From Eupeodes corollae (lineage: Eukaryota; Arthropoda; Insecta; Diptera; Syrphidae), in the NCBI RefSeq assembly GCF_945859685.1, contig NC_079149.1, positions 26,571,118-26,635,117 on the forward strand: DNA of 64,000 nucleotides, read 5' to 3'. The notes under the pieces are model-generated. The model was given only the letters and a program-made list of their open reading frames with translations. It searched no databases and was not told the origin of the DNA. Made by a program: the position numbers and the translations under genes. Each line of letters opens with the position of its first letter. Within the stretch, counting starts at the first letter, position 1. Shown piece by piece: positions 32,350-42,799 of this stretch.

Positions 32350-32466
32350 CCTTTGTCGATTTGACTTGCTTAAAAGTTTGCAGTTTTTCGTGTTCGGTTA
32401 AAAAAGTTGTCAGTTGAATTATTCTTAAAAAATTGAAAATTACCAACAATATGTTTTATATGAGTT
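32350..32466 (+). repeat. DR1 copy F (5' part only)
   Basis: It shares GTCGATTTG, CTTGCTTAAAAGTTTG and TTTTTCGTGTTCGGTTAAAA with copies E and G. It stops at the 5' end of RTE-3. Copy D, beginning just after RTE-3, holds the rest, so F and D may be one DR1 copy split by RTE-3. Confidence 0.6.
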
Positions 32467-32577
32467 GTTCAAATGGTAGACATGTGCATTTAAGAGGACA
32501 CAAGCGTCCACAGGTTTTTCTCAAAACACACCTATATCTATCAACTCCTACTCTCACCTCCCCGCGGTGAACATCGG

Positions 32578-32811
32578 GTGCCTAGTACCTCAACTGGAGA
32601 TTGGGTTCCAACCCCAGTGGAAAGTTGTTGGAGGAAGCAAACAAGAGAGGGGGGAGAGGTGTTTTTACTAAGGCACTTCTCCTTATCCAGGCGGCAGCGG
32701 AAGATTTCTCGAGATGGAATCAACGGTGGCGTTTACATTTCCAGTAAGGTTGAACTACTAAGTGAACACCTTATAGGGCTTCTTCGACATATTCGGAGCC
32801 CAGGCCTGTAA
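32578..32811 (+). pseudogene. RTE-3 leader frame (conserved with RTE-4)
   Basis: A 77-codon frame with WRKQTREGGEVFLLRHFSLS and RKISRDGINGGVYISSKVEL. The same peptide pattern (SRDGINxGVYxSSKVELL) is seen in the leader of RTE-4 at 39040-39285. It lies 5' of the endonuclease, where an ORF1 could sit. Function is unknown. Confidence 0.4.
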
Positions 32812-33222
32812 GAAGCGGTTTATCCGGCTCCTCTTCCTTGGAGTTATACTAAGGATCTGGCCCTCCAGGTTGGCGGTTATGCCGTCGGGGTGACTTCCTG
32901 GCCACGTAAAAAATACCAACAAGCCTCGGATACTGACGGATTCACTGTTGACAACCCACGCAAACTAAATAAGAACAACGAACTTCGGATATGTACGTGG
33001 AATGTTAGGTCCCTTAACAGACCTCGGGCAGACGATTAATTAGCGGAAGCCCTAAACTGCTGCAAGGCAGATATTACAGCCATCCAAGAAGTGCGATGGG
33101 ATGGACCGGGCAAACGCAAACTAAAAGACTGCGACATCTACTACGGCGACTGCTACCGTGAACAAAGATAGCGTCTATTTGGGTGTGGATTTGTTGTTGG
33201 AACTAGGCTCAGGCAAAAAGTC

Positions 33223-33504
33223 TTGAGTTTCAACAGTGTGAGCGAGCGCATCACGACAATCCGCATCAAGGCTAAATTCGCCAACATAAGCCTAATATGC
33301 GCGCATGCCCCAACAGTGGAGATAGATGTAGACACCAAAGACATATTCTTCGAGCTCTTGGACAAGACATATAAGCAGTGCCCTGGCTATGATATTAAAA
33401 TTGTCTTTGGAGATTTTAATGCCAAGCTAGGAAGAGAAGACATCTTTGGTTGGATAATCGGGAGATACAGTACTTTTCCGATCGAGTCTCAAATAACCTC
33501 TTAA
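33223..33504 (+). pseudogene. RTE-3 endonuclease segment
   Basis: 93 codons: SVSERITTIRIKAKFANISL, CAHAPTVEIDVDTKDIFFEL and GDFNAKLGREDIFGWIIG. GDFNAKLG is the conserved APE-type motif. The frame then enters the deletion junction. A stop within the upstream segment (near 33168) separates it from the endonuclease N-terminus. Confidence 0.88.
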
Positions 33505-34082
33505 GGAGTCCTATGCTGCCTGCATTAAGCATTGAAAACCAGTGGCAACATTGCCTTGCAGCCATCAGACATGCCGCCTCTGAAGTGCTAGGTTTCACAC
33601 GGCCACCACAGCGAAACTCCTGGTTTGACGACGAATTCCGGCAAGCGCACGCAGCGAAACAAGAGGCATACAAAACGGCGCTGCACAAAAGCACTAGAGC
33701 TGCTCGCGAGCTCTACGAGCAGAAGAGGAGAGAGGAACACCGGCTTCTTAGATGGAAAAAAAGAGAGCATGAGAAGCGCGCGATCGAGGAGATAGAGGGA
33801 TGTCACAACGGGAATGAGGTTCGTAAATTTTACCAAAAGGTAAAAAAAAACTCCCAAGGGTACCAGCCACGAACCGAAGCCTGTAAAGACGATGGGGGAA
33901 ACATTGTAGTAGAACCGCAGTCGATGCTGAGAATATGGAAAGATCACTTCTCCAAATTATATAACGGCGATGACGAACTGAGTTTCACTGTAAGAGAGAT
34001 AGAACCACTTAACCTAGGCGAAGCAGATCAACAATTCCGACTACCCCACCTTGACGAAGTGAAGATAGCTAAACTTATCTAA
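33450..34082 (+). pseudogene. RTE-3 linker
   Basis: 210 codons covering SDRVSNNLLRSPMLPALSIE, QWQHCLAAIRHAASEVLGFT, the Arg/Glu-rich coiled segment YEQKRREEHRLLRWKKREHE, and MLRIWKDHFSKLYNGDDE. This connects EN and RT in RTE proteins. One frameshift at about 34080 separates it from the RT. Confidence 0.88.
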
Positions 34083-34152
34083 ACTTAAGTCAAACAAATC
34101 TGCTGGAGCTGACGGCATCGCTGCCGAACTATTCAAAGCAGCAGGCGATGAC

Positions 34153-34782
34153 TTGGTACGGAGCATGCACCAACTCATCTGCAAAATATGGTCGGAAGAA
34201 AGCATGCCCGATGAGTGGAATCTCAACATATTGTGCCCGATACATAAGAAAGGAGACTCTCTAAACTGCCCCAACTATAGAGGCATCAGTCTCCTTAACA
34301 TTGCGTTTGCGTATAAGATCCTCTCTGTCGTATTATGTGAACGTCTGAAGCCATTCGTCAACAACCTGATTGGTCCTTATCAGTGTGGCTTCAGACCAGG
34401 AAAGTCCACTATCGACCAAATATTCACACTACGGCAGATCTTGGAAAAAACCCAGGAGCTTCAAATCGATACCCACCATCTCTTTATCGATTTGAAAGCC
34501 ACGTATGACAGCATCTATAGGGAAGAGCTCTACCGAGCAATGTCTAGTTTTGGCATCCCTGTCAAACTTATCCATTTGTGCAGAATGACGATGGAGAATG
34601 CACGCTGCTCTATCAAGGTCGGAAAAAATCTTACCGATGCATTTGATGTCAAAAAAGGTTTTAGACAATGCGATGCACTGTCATGCGACTTCTTCAACAT
34701 CGTTCTGGAAAGAGTTGTGCAAGACTCAACCGTCAACACTAGAGGCACAATCTTCCAAAGGTCCATCCAATTACTCGGATAG
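34153..34782 (+). pseudogene. RTE-3 reverse transcriptase fingers and palm
   Basis: 209 codons: DEWNLNILCPIHKKGDSLNC, PNYRGISLLNIA, GPYQCGFRPGKSTIDQIF, HLFIDLKATYDSIYREELYR and VKKGFRQCDALSCDFFN. It stops exactly where the active-site Tyr should be (TAG at 34780-34782), followed by ADDIDIIG in the same frame. The conserved GD of RQGDA has become CD. Confidence 0.9.
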
Positions 34783-35000
34783 GCAGATGATATTGACATA
34801 ATTGGAAGATCAAGAGGAGATGTGGAGCGTTTTTGAGCATTGCGACGGAAGCGAAGAAGATGGGTTTAGTGGTCAATGAGGGCAAGACCAAGTATATGCT
34901 GTCATCAAAAAAGGACACTGAACAACGACGTCTTGGACAAAACGTCACTATGGACAGCTATAACTTTGAGGTAGTTAAGGACTTTGCCTACCTAGGCACC

Positions 35001-35617
35001 TAGTTTGATTTAAATACATTTTTAGTCGAAAACAAATAATTACCAATTTTAGAAGCATTTATTAATTTTTTACAAATTGGATGAATGAAATTAATTTGAG
35101 AGATATCAAGAACCAAACATCAATTTATACCCAATTTCCGTACTACTTTTTGTAGATTTTATTTTGTTATGAAAAAACGGACTATTGGATTTTTATGAAA
35201 AAAACTACTGAATATCGAAAACAATATTAAATGTGAAATGAAAAGAGTTTGAATACAATATTTTAATTTTTAAAAGATTTTTGAATCATAAGTAAATTTT
35301 TACCAAGTTTTAGTATTGTTTTTTGTTAGGTTTTAGTTTGTTTGTAAAAACAAAACTTTCAATTTTCCTCAAATTTTTTACTGAGTGTTGACAACAATGT
35401 TTTTTTAACGAAAAAAAGTTGTTTAAAGCCAATATCTCAAAGTTTTGAAAAGATATTGGAGTCAAAAATCAATTTTTACCAACTTTGAGTAATATTTTTT
35501 TTTCACCAACGTACGAATGTACGGACGTACGAACGTACAGACATCTTTCTAAAAATCTTTTATTTCGATTTGACAAATCGGACCCATTACAATAACTTAT
35601 TATGGGAAGTTAAAAAT
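35001..35617 (+). repeat. DR1 copy D
   Basis: The DR1 body (TCAATTTATACCCAATTTCC, ATGAAAAAACGGACTATTGG, GAATATCGAAAACAATAT, TTTTTACCAACTTTGAGTAA). The central block is replaced by the ACGTACGAATGTACGGACGTA tandem motif. It then has ACAAATCGGACC and the terminal palindrome (AACTTATTATGGGAAGTT). It begins directly at the broken end of RTE-3. Confidence 0.72.
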
Positions 35618-35639
35618 ATCTGTCTTCCGCTTTTTTACT

Positions 35640-36230
35640 CTTTATTCAGTGCTCCTGTAGCTTCTGCCGAATCATCAACGAAGTGTTTGGTCTGGCGGTG
35701 TCCTGGTGGAGCACTAATATTGGTCGATTCTGGACGCTTCTAGTCGATCGCCTTCTCAAGCGGTTCAGTTATTCGCAGCAGATAGTAGAATTAGTGTATG
35801 TTCTTCATTTAATCCCACCAAACACACAACAAAATGTTCCTGGCCGTCAAAGCCGGCTTTGGAGACGATTCGCCGGTCTTCGACCAGGACCGGTTTCACT
35901 TGATATTGTCGTATGTAATCCATTTTTCGTCGCCAGTCACCATTCGTCGAAATCGTTCCGTTTCAGCAGCACATCGCAGCCGTTGATTTGGTACAGAAGT
36001 TTTTTATGTCAAATCATGCGGCAATCAAACATCAAGCTTTTCTGTGATTTGATCGGTATTCGTTGTCAACGGGTTTCCGAATCGTCGAAACCATTTAAAA
36101 CACAATTAATCTCGCTGGACGTTTCTCTAGCGGATTTGCCTTTAACGAAGAAAAGCTTTAAAATAGCGTGGATTTCGGCGTTAGTAAACTTCGTGGTTAA
36201 ACATCTATAACTGTTGAATACAATATCCAA
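35640..36230 (-). mobile_element. mariner-family DNA transposon remnant
   Basis: On the minus strand the transposase starts at about 36208. It has the N-terminal helix-turn-helix region (FLR..RQIR..), PHDLT, then ETERFRRMVTGDEKWITYDN, which contains the first catalytic Asp of a mariner DDE/D transposase, and WSKTGESSPKPALTARNILL and CVWWD. The second catalytic Asp region (near PPGHRQTKHF, for HQDNARPH) is degraded. Several stops and an internal deletion are present. The long open frame on the plus strand at 35683-36210 is the antisense shadow of this gene. Confidence 0.82.
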
Positions 36231-36234
36231 ACTA

Positions 36235-37260
36235 ATCATGCATATAGTCGTTTTGTAGGTTATGTCAAGATTTTTTAAATGATTGCAAGCTCTGTAGCGC
36301 TTTGTACATAGCCACGAAATTCAAAGGACAAGAAGGCGGAAGCGAGATATTGTCCAACCTTTTATTATGATGGATTTATATTGGAAAAATTAGCGATCCT
36401 AGAATTCAGAATGCAAATCAGCTCTTTGATTTTCATTTCAGAAAGTTAATCAAGATCTTTAGGGAATGCCTTTCCGAAGCTTAATATTCTACACATTGGA
36501 GTTTTCCATCTGCTGTCGGATTCTGTCAAAAGAATTGAGAAAATGTTGCCCTTTTTAAAGTTTCAAGAGGATTATTTAGCCTTTTTGCAAGTAAGTTCGT
36601 TCATTTCCATCAATGTCACTTTGACCTGGAACCAAATAAGAATGACACAGTGGTTGGTGTTGAGGCTGGATAGTTCATCCCAAAATTGCTCGACCAGTAT
36701 AGAGTTTACATTTTGTTTGATTTGAGTATTTTGCATGTTTCTCTGATTGCTAGTAATTCCGATTGAAATACACTAGCAACATCAGGAAAACTTACAGATA
36801 TTAAAGGCCTTAGAGAGGATTCCCGACCTAACTCCACACTCCATCTTTGACCTGTCAGTAAATATAATGGTATAGAATTCTTTCGTAACAATGTCACTCT
36901 TCAAATTCTTTCTGGGAGGAAGATGACTTTGAAATCTGTCTGTCGCAAGAATATCTGCTGGAATCAGTTCGTTAGTGTTGCCATGGCTATAGGGTAGGGA
37001 GAACCAACAGTTTGATTTGTTTCTCTACGCCATGCCATAGCGCGCTGCTACGAAAAGCAAGACTTCTTAACCCGGTCTTGAATATTTACTTTCTAGTTTA
37101 GTTTGGGATCTAGAATGACTCCTATATATATTTCGCGTTGGAGAATAAAGACAGGATTTGATCGTTCAGTCGGGGCAAGTGTTAAATTTTTAGTCGTAAA
37201 GAGAGAGATACACCTAGTCCACAACTCGTGGATCAGCTTGTATATTTCTTCATCTCCACA
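36235..37260 (-). mobile_element. I-type non-LTR element remnant with RNase H (copy 2)
   Basis: In reverse. It has IYIGVILDPKLN...VNIQDRVKKS (37050-37150), LPYSHGNTNELIPADILATD, and an RNase H start YTIIF then GVRSGI-like pieces near 36830-36900. It continues with VFQSELLAIRETCKILKSNK (36706-36780) and downstream fragments. It belongs to the same family as 28.3-29.4 kb. A large part of the RT C-terminus is deleted near 37040. It joins RTE-4 at 37260/37261. Confidence 0.75.
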
Positions 37261-37505
37261 CCACACTGATAAGGACCTATCAGGTTGTTGACGATGGGCT
37301 TTAGACGTTCACAGAGAAGATTTTATAGGCGATGTTAAGTAGACTGATTCCTCTATAGTTGGTGCAGTTTAAAAGGTTTCCTTTTTTCAGGATCGGGCAA
37401 ACAATACTGAGATTCCATTCATCGGGTATGCTTTCTTCCGACCACATCTTACAGATAAGTTGGTGCATGCTCCTAACCAACTTATCTCCAGCTACTTTAA
37501 AGAGC

Positions 37506-37754
37506 TCACTTCAGCTCAGATATGGCAATCTTTACTTCGTCTAAGTCGGGAGGACGGGATTGTTGGCTTTCGTCGTCTATGTTGAATGGATCATGCTGCC
37601 TGACAGTGGAGTTCAGTTCGTCGTCACCGTTATACAGTCTGCAGAAGTGGTCCTTAAATATCCTCAGCATTGACTGCGGTTCCACTATAATGTTTCCACT
37701 TTCATCTTTGCAGCCTTCGGTTCTAGATTTACGTACCTGTGAATTTCGTTTCAC
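37506..37754 (-). pseudogene. RTE-4 linker to RT segment
   Basis: 82 codons: QVRKSRTEGCKDESGNIIVE, MLRIFKDHFCRLYNGDDELN and DEVKIAISELK. This is the segment just before the RT fingers; further RT pieces (WNLSIVCPILKKG-like, NYRGISLLNIA-like) continue with frameshifts to 37261. Confidence 0.85.
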
Positions 37755-37769
37755 CTGTTCATAAAACTT

Positions 37770-38579
37770 TCAAACTTCATTCCTGCTTTTAAACCTCTCA
37801 ACATCTTCGACCGCACGTTTCTCATGCCCTCTCTTTTTTTCTTCTGAGAAGTCGGCGTTCCTCTTGCCTCTTCTCCTCATAGAGCTAATGCGTAGCTCTC
37901 GTCCTTTTATGCAGCGCCGCTTTGCGTGCATTTGCCTGCCGACATTCCTCATCAAACCATGGGTTCCATGTTGGTGGTTTCTTGAAACCCAGCACATCAG
38001 AGGACATTGTATTGGCGGCAGAGAACTTCGAGAAAGGTTACTTGTAACTCGGTAGGAAAAGGATTTGGCAATCTCTGGCGATTGTAGCCGTTCGACGTTG
38101 TACCTTCTCCCAGCACCTCCCTGTTTTGCCATGGGTCTGGAAATCCGAAGTGCTACCTTGGCTACAACGAGGTAGTGGTCCGAGTCGATGTTAGCTCCTC
38201 GGAAAGTTCGTACATCCATAATGCTGGAAGCGTGTCTGGCGTCGATCGCAATATGGTCAATCTGGTTGACGGTAGATTGATCTGGAGAAGTCCAAGTTAA
38301 TTTGTGGATGTTGAGGTGTGGAAAACGCGTACTGTCTACCATGACGTTTCGCCCCGCAGCAAAATCTATGAGCTTGAATCCATTGTCGGAAGTGTTGTCG
38401 TGCAGGCTGTTCTTCCCGATTATTCCACCAAAGATATCTTCCCTTCCTAGCTTGGCATTAAAATCGCCCAGGACCATGTTAATATCGTAGCTGGGGCAAT
38501 GCTCATATGTTTTGTCTAAGAGCTCGAAGAACATATCTTTGAAGTTGTCGTCTTTTCTTCTGTAGGGCCGTGCGCGCAT
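37770..38579 (-). pseudogene. RTE-4 endonuclease and linker frame
   Basis: 269 codons. FFELLDKTYEHCPSYDINMV, then VLGDFNAKLGREDIFGGIIG, FKLIDFAAGRNVMVDSTRFP, TWTSPDQSTVNQIDHIAIDA and NIDSDHYLVVAKVALRIS, the catalytic end of an APE-type nuclease. After the Pro-rich junction the linker is frameshifted (QCPLMCWVSRNHQHGTHG) and returns later. This region is absent from RTE-2 and RTE-3. Confidence 0.88.
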
Positions 38580-39401
38580 ATCAAGTTAATGTTGCCGAAT
38601 TTAGCCTTGATGCATATGGTCATGAGGTGCTCATTGATGCACCTATAGCCCAAGACTTCTTCCCTAAGTCAGGCTCCAATGACGAAGCCACATCCAAATA
38701 AGCGCTGTTGGTTTTCGTGGTAGCATGTCACCATAGTAAATATCGCAGTTTTTCAACCTTATTTTGCCCGGCCCATCCCATCGTATTTCCTTGATGGCGG
38801 TGATGTCTGCGATATAGCAGTCTAGGGCCTCCACTAATTCTTTGGCTGCACGTGGCTTGTTAAGGGACCTAACAAACAACTTCCAAATCCGAAGTTTGTT
38901 GTCCTTAATTCGTTTGCGTAGGTTGTCAACAGTAAATCAGTTCATATAAGAGGCTTGTTGGTGCTTCGCAACTATGAAAGCTTTTACGTGGCCAGGAAGT
39001 CACCCCGACTGCACAACCCTCAACCTGGAGGGCCAGATCCTAAGTATAACTCCAAGGATGGGGAGCCGGATAAAACTGTTCTTTTGAGGCCGGGCTCCGA
39101 ATAATTTGAAGAGGCCCTATAAGTAGTTCAACCTTACTGGAACTGTAGACGCCAACGTTGATTCCATCTCGGGAATTCTTTCGCTGCCATCTGGATAAGG
39201 AGGAGAGGTGCTTTAGTGGAAACACCTCTCGTTTGCTTAACAACTTTCCACTGGGGTTGGAACCCAATCTCCAGCTGAGGTACATGGCCCCCGATGTTTA
39301 CCACGGGGAGGTGAGAGTAGGCGTTGATAAACAGAGGTTGGTTTTGAGAAAAACCTGTGGACGCTTGTTACCTCTTGAATGCACATATCTACCATTTGAA
39401 C

Positions 39402-42024
39402 ATCAAAAAAATGAGCAGTTAAAATTGGGAAATAAAAAGTGTGAAGTGAATGGACATTGATTGAAAGTTTGATTTTTAAAGTGTCAAAAATGTATTTTGT
39501 GAAGGGAAAATACACAATAGGAATCGTATAGTTGGAAATGTGAAGTGTGAATTGAAAACCACCCTAATGGTTGGTTGTGAAGTCATAAAGCTAGTTAGCG
39601 AAGTTCTTATTTCTGAAAATAGAAAGATTAACATTTCAACAACGTATTAATATTTTCAAGATTCAATACCGTAAAATTTGGAACATTTTGCTGTTGCACT
39701 TCGAAAAACTGAAGTGCTTTTGAATTGTCCTAAATCAAACCCGTGTGCGTCGCTAAGATACACTTTAAAGTTCATTTAAAACAAGAACTCAAACGTCGTA
39801 GCTTAGCCAATTAAATCCTTTAAATTTATAAAAATGATCTGGAGTATCATCGCATTTAAGGATCGACAAATCAAAGAATGATTGTTTAAAAGCTTTTCCA
39901 TCCTCAACTTGACACTATTGAGTGCAGTTTTTTGACAATTGGGCAATTTCACCAATTTTTGATTCATGTTTGAAATTGAAAATGTTGGAACATGAAATAA
40001 ACACCCGTTAATTTCTCTAAAAACATATTAGTTTTTTTCTCAATTATCAAAATGAAAGCTCTTATTGAAAACCCTCGCAAAAGGTGCAAAGTTTAAGGAA
40101 CGAAAATTGAGATACGAGAAATGCAAACTGGAGAAAGTGAAATGTAAAGTTTTATGAGTGATATGTTTTTTTTTTGTGGATACCTTGGATAAGCCTTTTC
40201 TATGTTTTAGAAGAAAGTCCTTTTAACATGTCTTTTAAGTGATCGATTTCAGTGAAATATTTCACTGGAATTTCCTTTTCATTGAAAGAAATCTAAATTT
40301 TTAATCTTTTGTTTTTAAGTTGCCTTCAATTGTTTGAGTTTTAAATTTCACCAAAATACATTGTAACTTACAAAAATAAGTTGTCAAGTGGTAAATTTGT
40401 TTTTATTTTATTCTTTAATTTTCAAAGGCAAAGAATACTTAAAAATGCGTTCACAAAAACTTCAACAAAAGAACAATGACAATATAAGTAATTTGTTTTT
40501 TCAACACCTTTTTTTAAGTACAAAATCCGGTGGTGGTGTCTGCGGCCAACCCATGTCTCCCAAAGTCCGCTTAGTCAAATTCCATAGAACTTAGCAGTTA
40601 GGGATGTAAAGGCACATAAGTCAAACACTTTGACATTATAAAAAAAACCACCTCCTCTCCTCAAAAACATACTATTTGACGATTTTCATTGTACTGCTAC
40701 TGCTATATAATTTATTTATGGCTTCATCTTTAGTTTCACACCTCACTTCATTGAAGTCGAAGGCCTTTTCAATAGAAGTTGATTAAAAATAAAAATAAAA
40801 AAGTCTGGGTTTTTTTGATGTCTGCTTATAAAATCCGCTTACGCCAAAATTTTATTTTATTTTTGAGAGGTATTGAATTTCAATTTTTGTTTTTTTTTTC
40901 GAATGAATGAAAAGTAGTGGGGGAAGTATACCTTTGCTTTGTCGTCCTTTTAAAGGATTTCACCTACAATACGCATTTTGCAGCTGTTTGTAGGGACAAT
41001 CTAATAAAAGGTTTAACACTCAATTCGAGGAATTTTGACTTTACGTCATAATAACACCTCAAAAAAAAAAGGTCTCACTGATGAATGCCATGAACTTGTT
41101 TCCTTGCATCAATGTCAAACATTCATGAAGACTGAAACATGACACAGCTGTTAGATTGGGTCACTTTCAATTTCACAGCCATGTGAGGGGATTACATAAA
41201 TAAATTGAATGAGCTCAATGATCCTTATCACTTTCCCAACAAAAACAGAAATGCCATATCAAAGGATAATGGGTACAATGGTACATATTATAATCCGTTT
41301 TAAGTCACTTTTATGATACCCACGAGAGCTTTTATGTTGCTTGTTTCTTCTTTTTCAAAGCTCCAGACCCAAGACCCCAACCTTAAGAATCTTATAAAAA
41401 TCATTTGGCATAAAATCATAGAATGGATGTGTCGCACTAGGTTAGGTGTTGGTCTCTGTGTGTCTGGAGCAGCGTGGCGGTGCACGGTGTCGTCTCATCG
41501 TTCGTCACTTCGATTTATCCAAGCGTTTTCCAGTAGGAAACTCCTTTTCGATGTGTGTGCTTTTAGACATAAAGAAGTTTCTGTGAAGGGTGATGTTGAA
41601 AGTGCAGGTTTAAAAGAGCATTTAAAAACCTTTTTTTTGGCTTCATTGTGCCGATTTGATGATGGCGGGCGGAGCGTGGCGGCACTTCTTCTGGTATTCC
41701 ACCTCACTGAACCAGAAACTTAAAGCTGGCATACAACTGTGCTAAGGTGTGAAAATATTGTACGTTCGTCAATACGTCTGGATGACACCTGCATGCGTAT
41801 TTTGCGTTTGTTTAGTTGTAGTGTAGCAAAGGACAAGGACTCTAATTTTTAGAAATCATTTTCGTGATGATTTAATACAAAAATCCAAGTATATGAAATA
41901 ATTGATTAAAAACTGAAACCAGTTTAGGTAGAAAAATGGTTGACAGTTCTACAAGCAACATGAAAGATAACGACTTGTTAATAACAATAATAAGGCTTTT
42001 AATCCAAAGTTATAATGAGACCTA
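39402..42024. other. Non-coding stretch
   Basis: Apart from open frames without domains (40388-40594; 41313-41723 overlapped by an equally open antisense frame at 41495-41707), I see nothing recognisable. The 41420-41700 patch is less AT-rich (GTGTCTGGAGCAGCGTGGCG) and might be a conserved non-coding or leader sequence. The rest is AT-rich with T and A runs. Confidence 0.5.
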
Positions 42025-42640
42025 AGTTTCAAAACAATAGAAATCATAGAAAGTATTACATGCAATAATGGTATCATCGGGCTTGAAGAATCTATAGGAT
42101 AAAAGCAGATAATCTTTTATTTCAACTTATAAGTAATAAAATACTTCGTCCTGTAATGTGATGACACTTTTAATTCTGACCAATATAGATGCCATGGAGA
42201 GTGCTTCAGCAATACTTGACAGATGTGACGGATAAGGGAACATTTATTTGTATCCGAATCTATAAAGCTTAAGATTCTGGCCTATATTGAGCTCACGAAA
42301 AGTCCTGCAATAATGGATACGTTAGCCTTGACGAATGTAACATATAAAAAACTATCCCTTGATCTGAATTCTTAAGTACATTATGTAATAATATAATTGG
42401 TCTTCTGAGGTTATAATAAAGCTTAGAAATTCAACTGACAAAAATCATAGAAATGATTCAGCAACGGACTTGTTGCACTTGACGGACAGGAATGCCAATA
42501 TTTTGATTTGATCTTATAAATAACAATATACTTGGTCTACAGAGATGATAGAATGAGGCTTAATGACCTGGCCCATATAAAGGCCATGAAAAGTGTTACA
42601 ACAAAAGATTTTTTAGGCTATAACGGATGTGACCAATATG
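42025..42640 (+). repeat. Degenerate tandem repeat, about five units
   Basis: A recurrent block of about 40 bp, well conserved in CTGGCCNATATAAAGNCATG then AAAGTNNTNCANCAATAA, occurs at about 42031, 42177, 42279, 42435 and 42568. Each block is preceded by a TAATAATATA-rich segment and a GGTCTNCNGAGNTNATAATGAG-like segment. Spacing is uneven (about 100-155 bp), as expected for an old array with deletions. The blocks at 42177 and 42568 match best. Confidence 0.5.
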
Positions 42641-42799
42641 AATGATGTTGTAAAGGGTCCGCCATCTAACTTTTTTTTCAACTAGTGCTTATTTCGTGAA
42701 CGGTAACACTTAGGTCATGTCTGATTGGAAAATAATTAGTTTTATCCTTCCGCTTAACGAATATGGTTGTGTACATTGAACAACGCTTAGAGAAGATTT

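Larger units (their letters stand above)
32467..35000 (+). mobile_element. RTE-clade element, copy RTE-3 (subfamily A)
   Basis: The 5' end is complete: it starts GTTCAAATGGTAGA, the same start as RTE-4 at 39401. It has a leader of about 500 bp, an endonuclease start (ELRICTWNVRSLNRPRAD), EN strands to GDFNAKLGREDIFGWIIG, and the shared EN deletion at 33451-33480. The linker and a nearly complete RT fingers/palm follow, with GFRPGKSTIDQIF, LFIDLKATYDSIYREEL and KKGFRQCDALSCDFFN. The YADD Tyr codon is a stop (34780-34782, then ADD). It breaks off at AYLGT, so the RT C-terminus and 3' UTR are missing. It is dead but long. Confidence 0.92.
37261..39401 (-). mobile_element. RTE-clade element, copy RTE-4 (subfamily B)
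   Basis: In reverse with a complete 5' end (GTTCAAATGGTAGA complement ending at 39401). It has a leader frame similar to RTE-3, endonuclease N-terminus pieces, a long frame with the full EN C-terminus including SDHYLV, the linker, and the start of RT to NNLIGPYQCG. There it is cut at 37261, so it lacks the RT active site and 3' end. It is the only copy in the window with the undeleted EN centre plus a canonical SDH motif. It lies tail-to-tail with RTE-3. Confidence 0.9.

Noticed and set aside
35683..36210. Long plus-strand open frame of 175 codons
   Set aside because: It is the antisense of a mariner transposase whose minus strand shows MVTGDEKWITYDN and CVWWD motifs.
41313..41723. 136-codon frame
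   Set aside because: It begins in AT-rich DNA, overlaps an equally open antisense frame at 41495-41707, and shows no recognisable motif.
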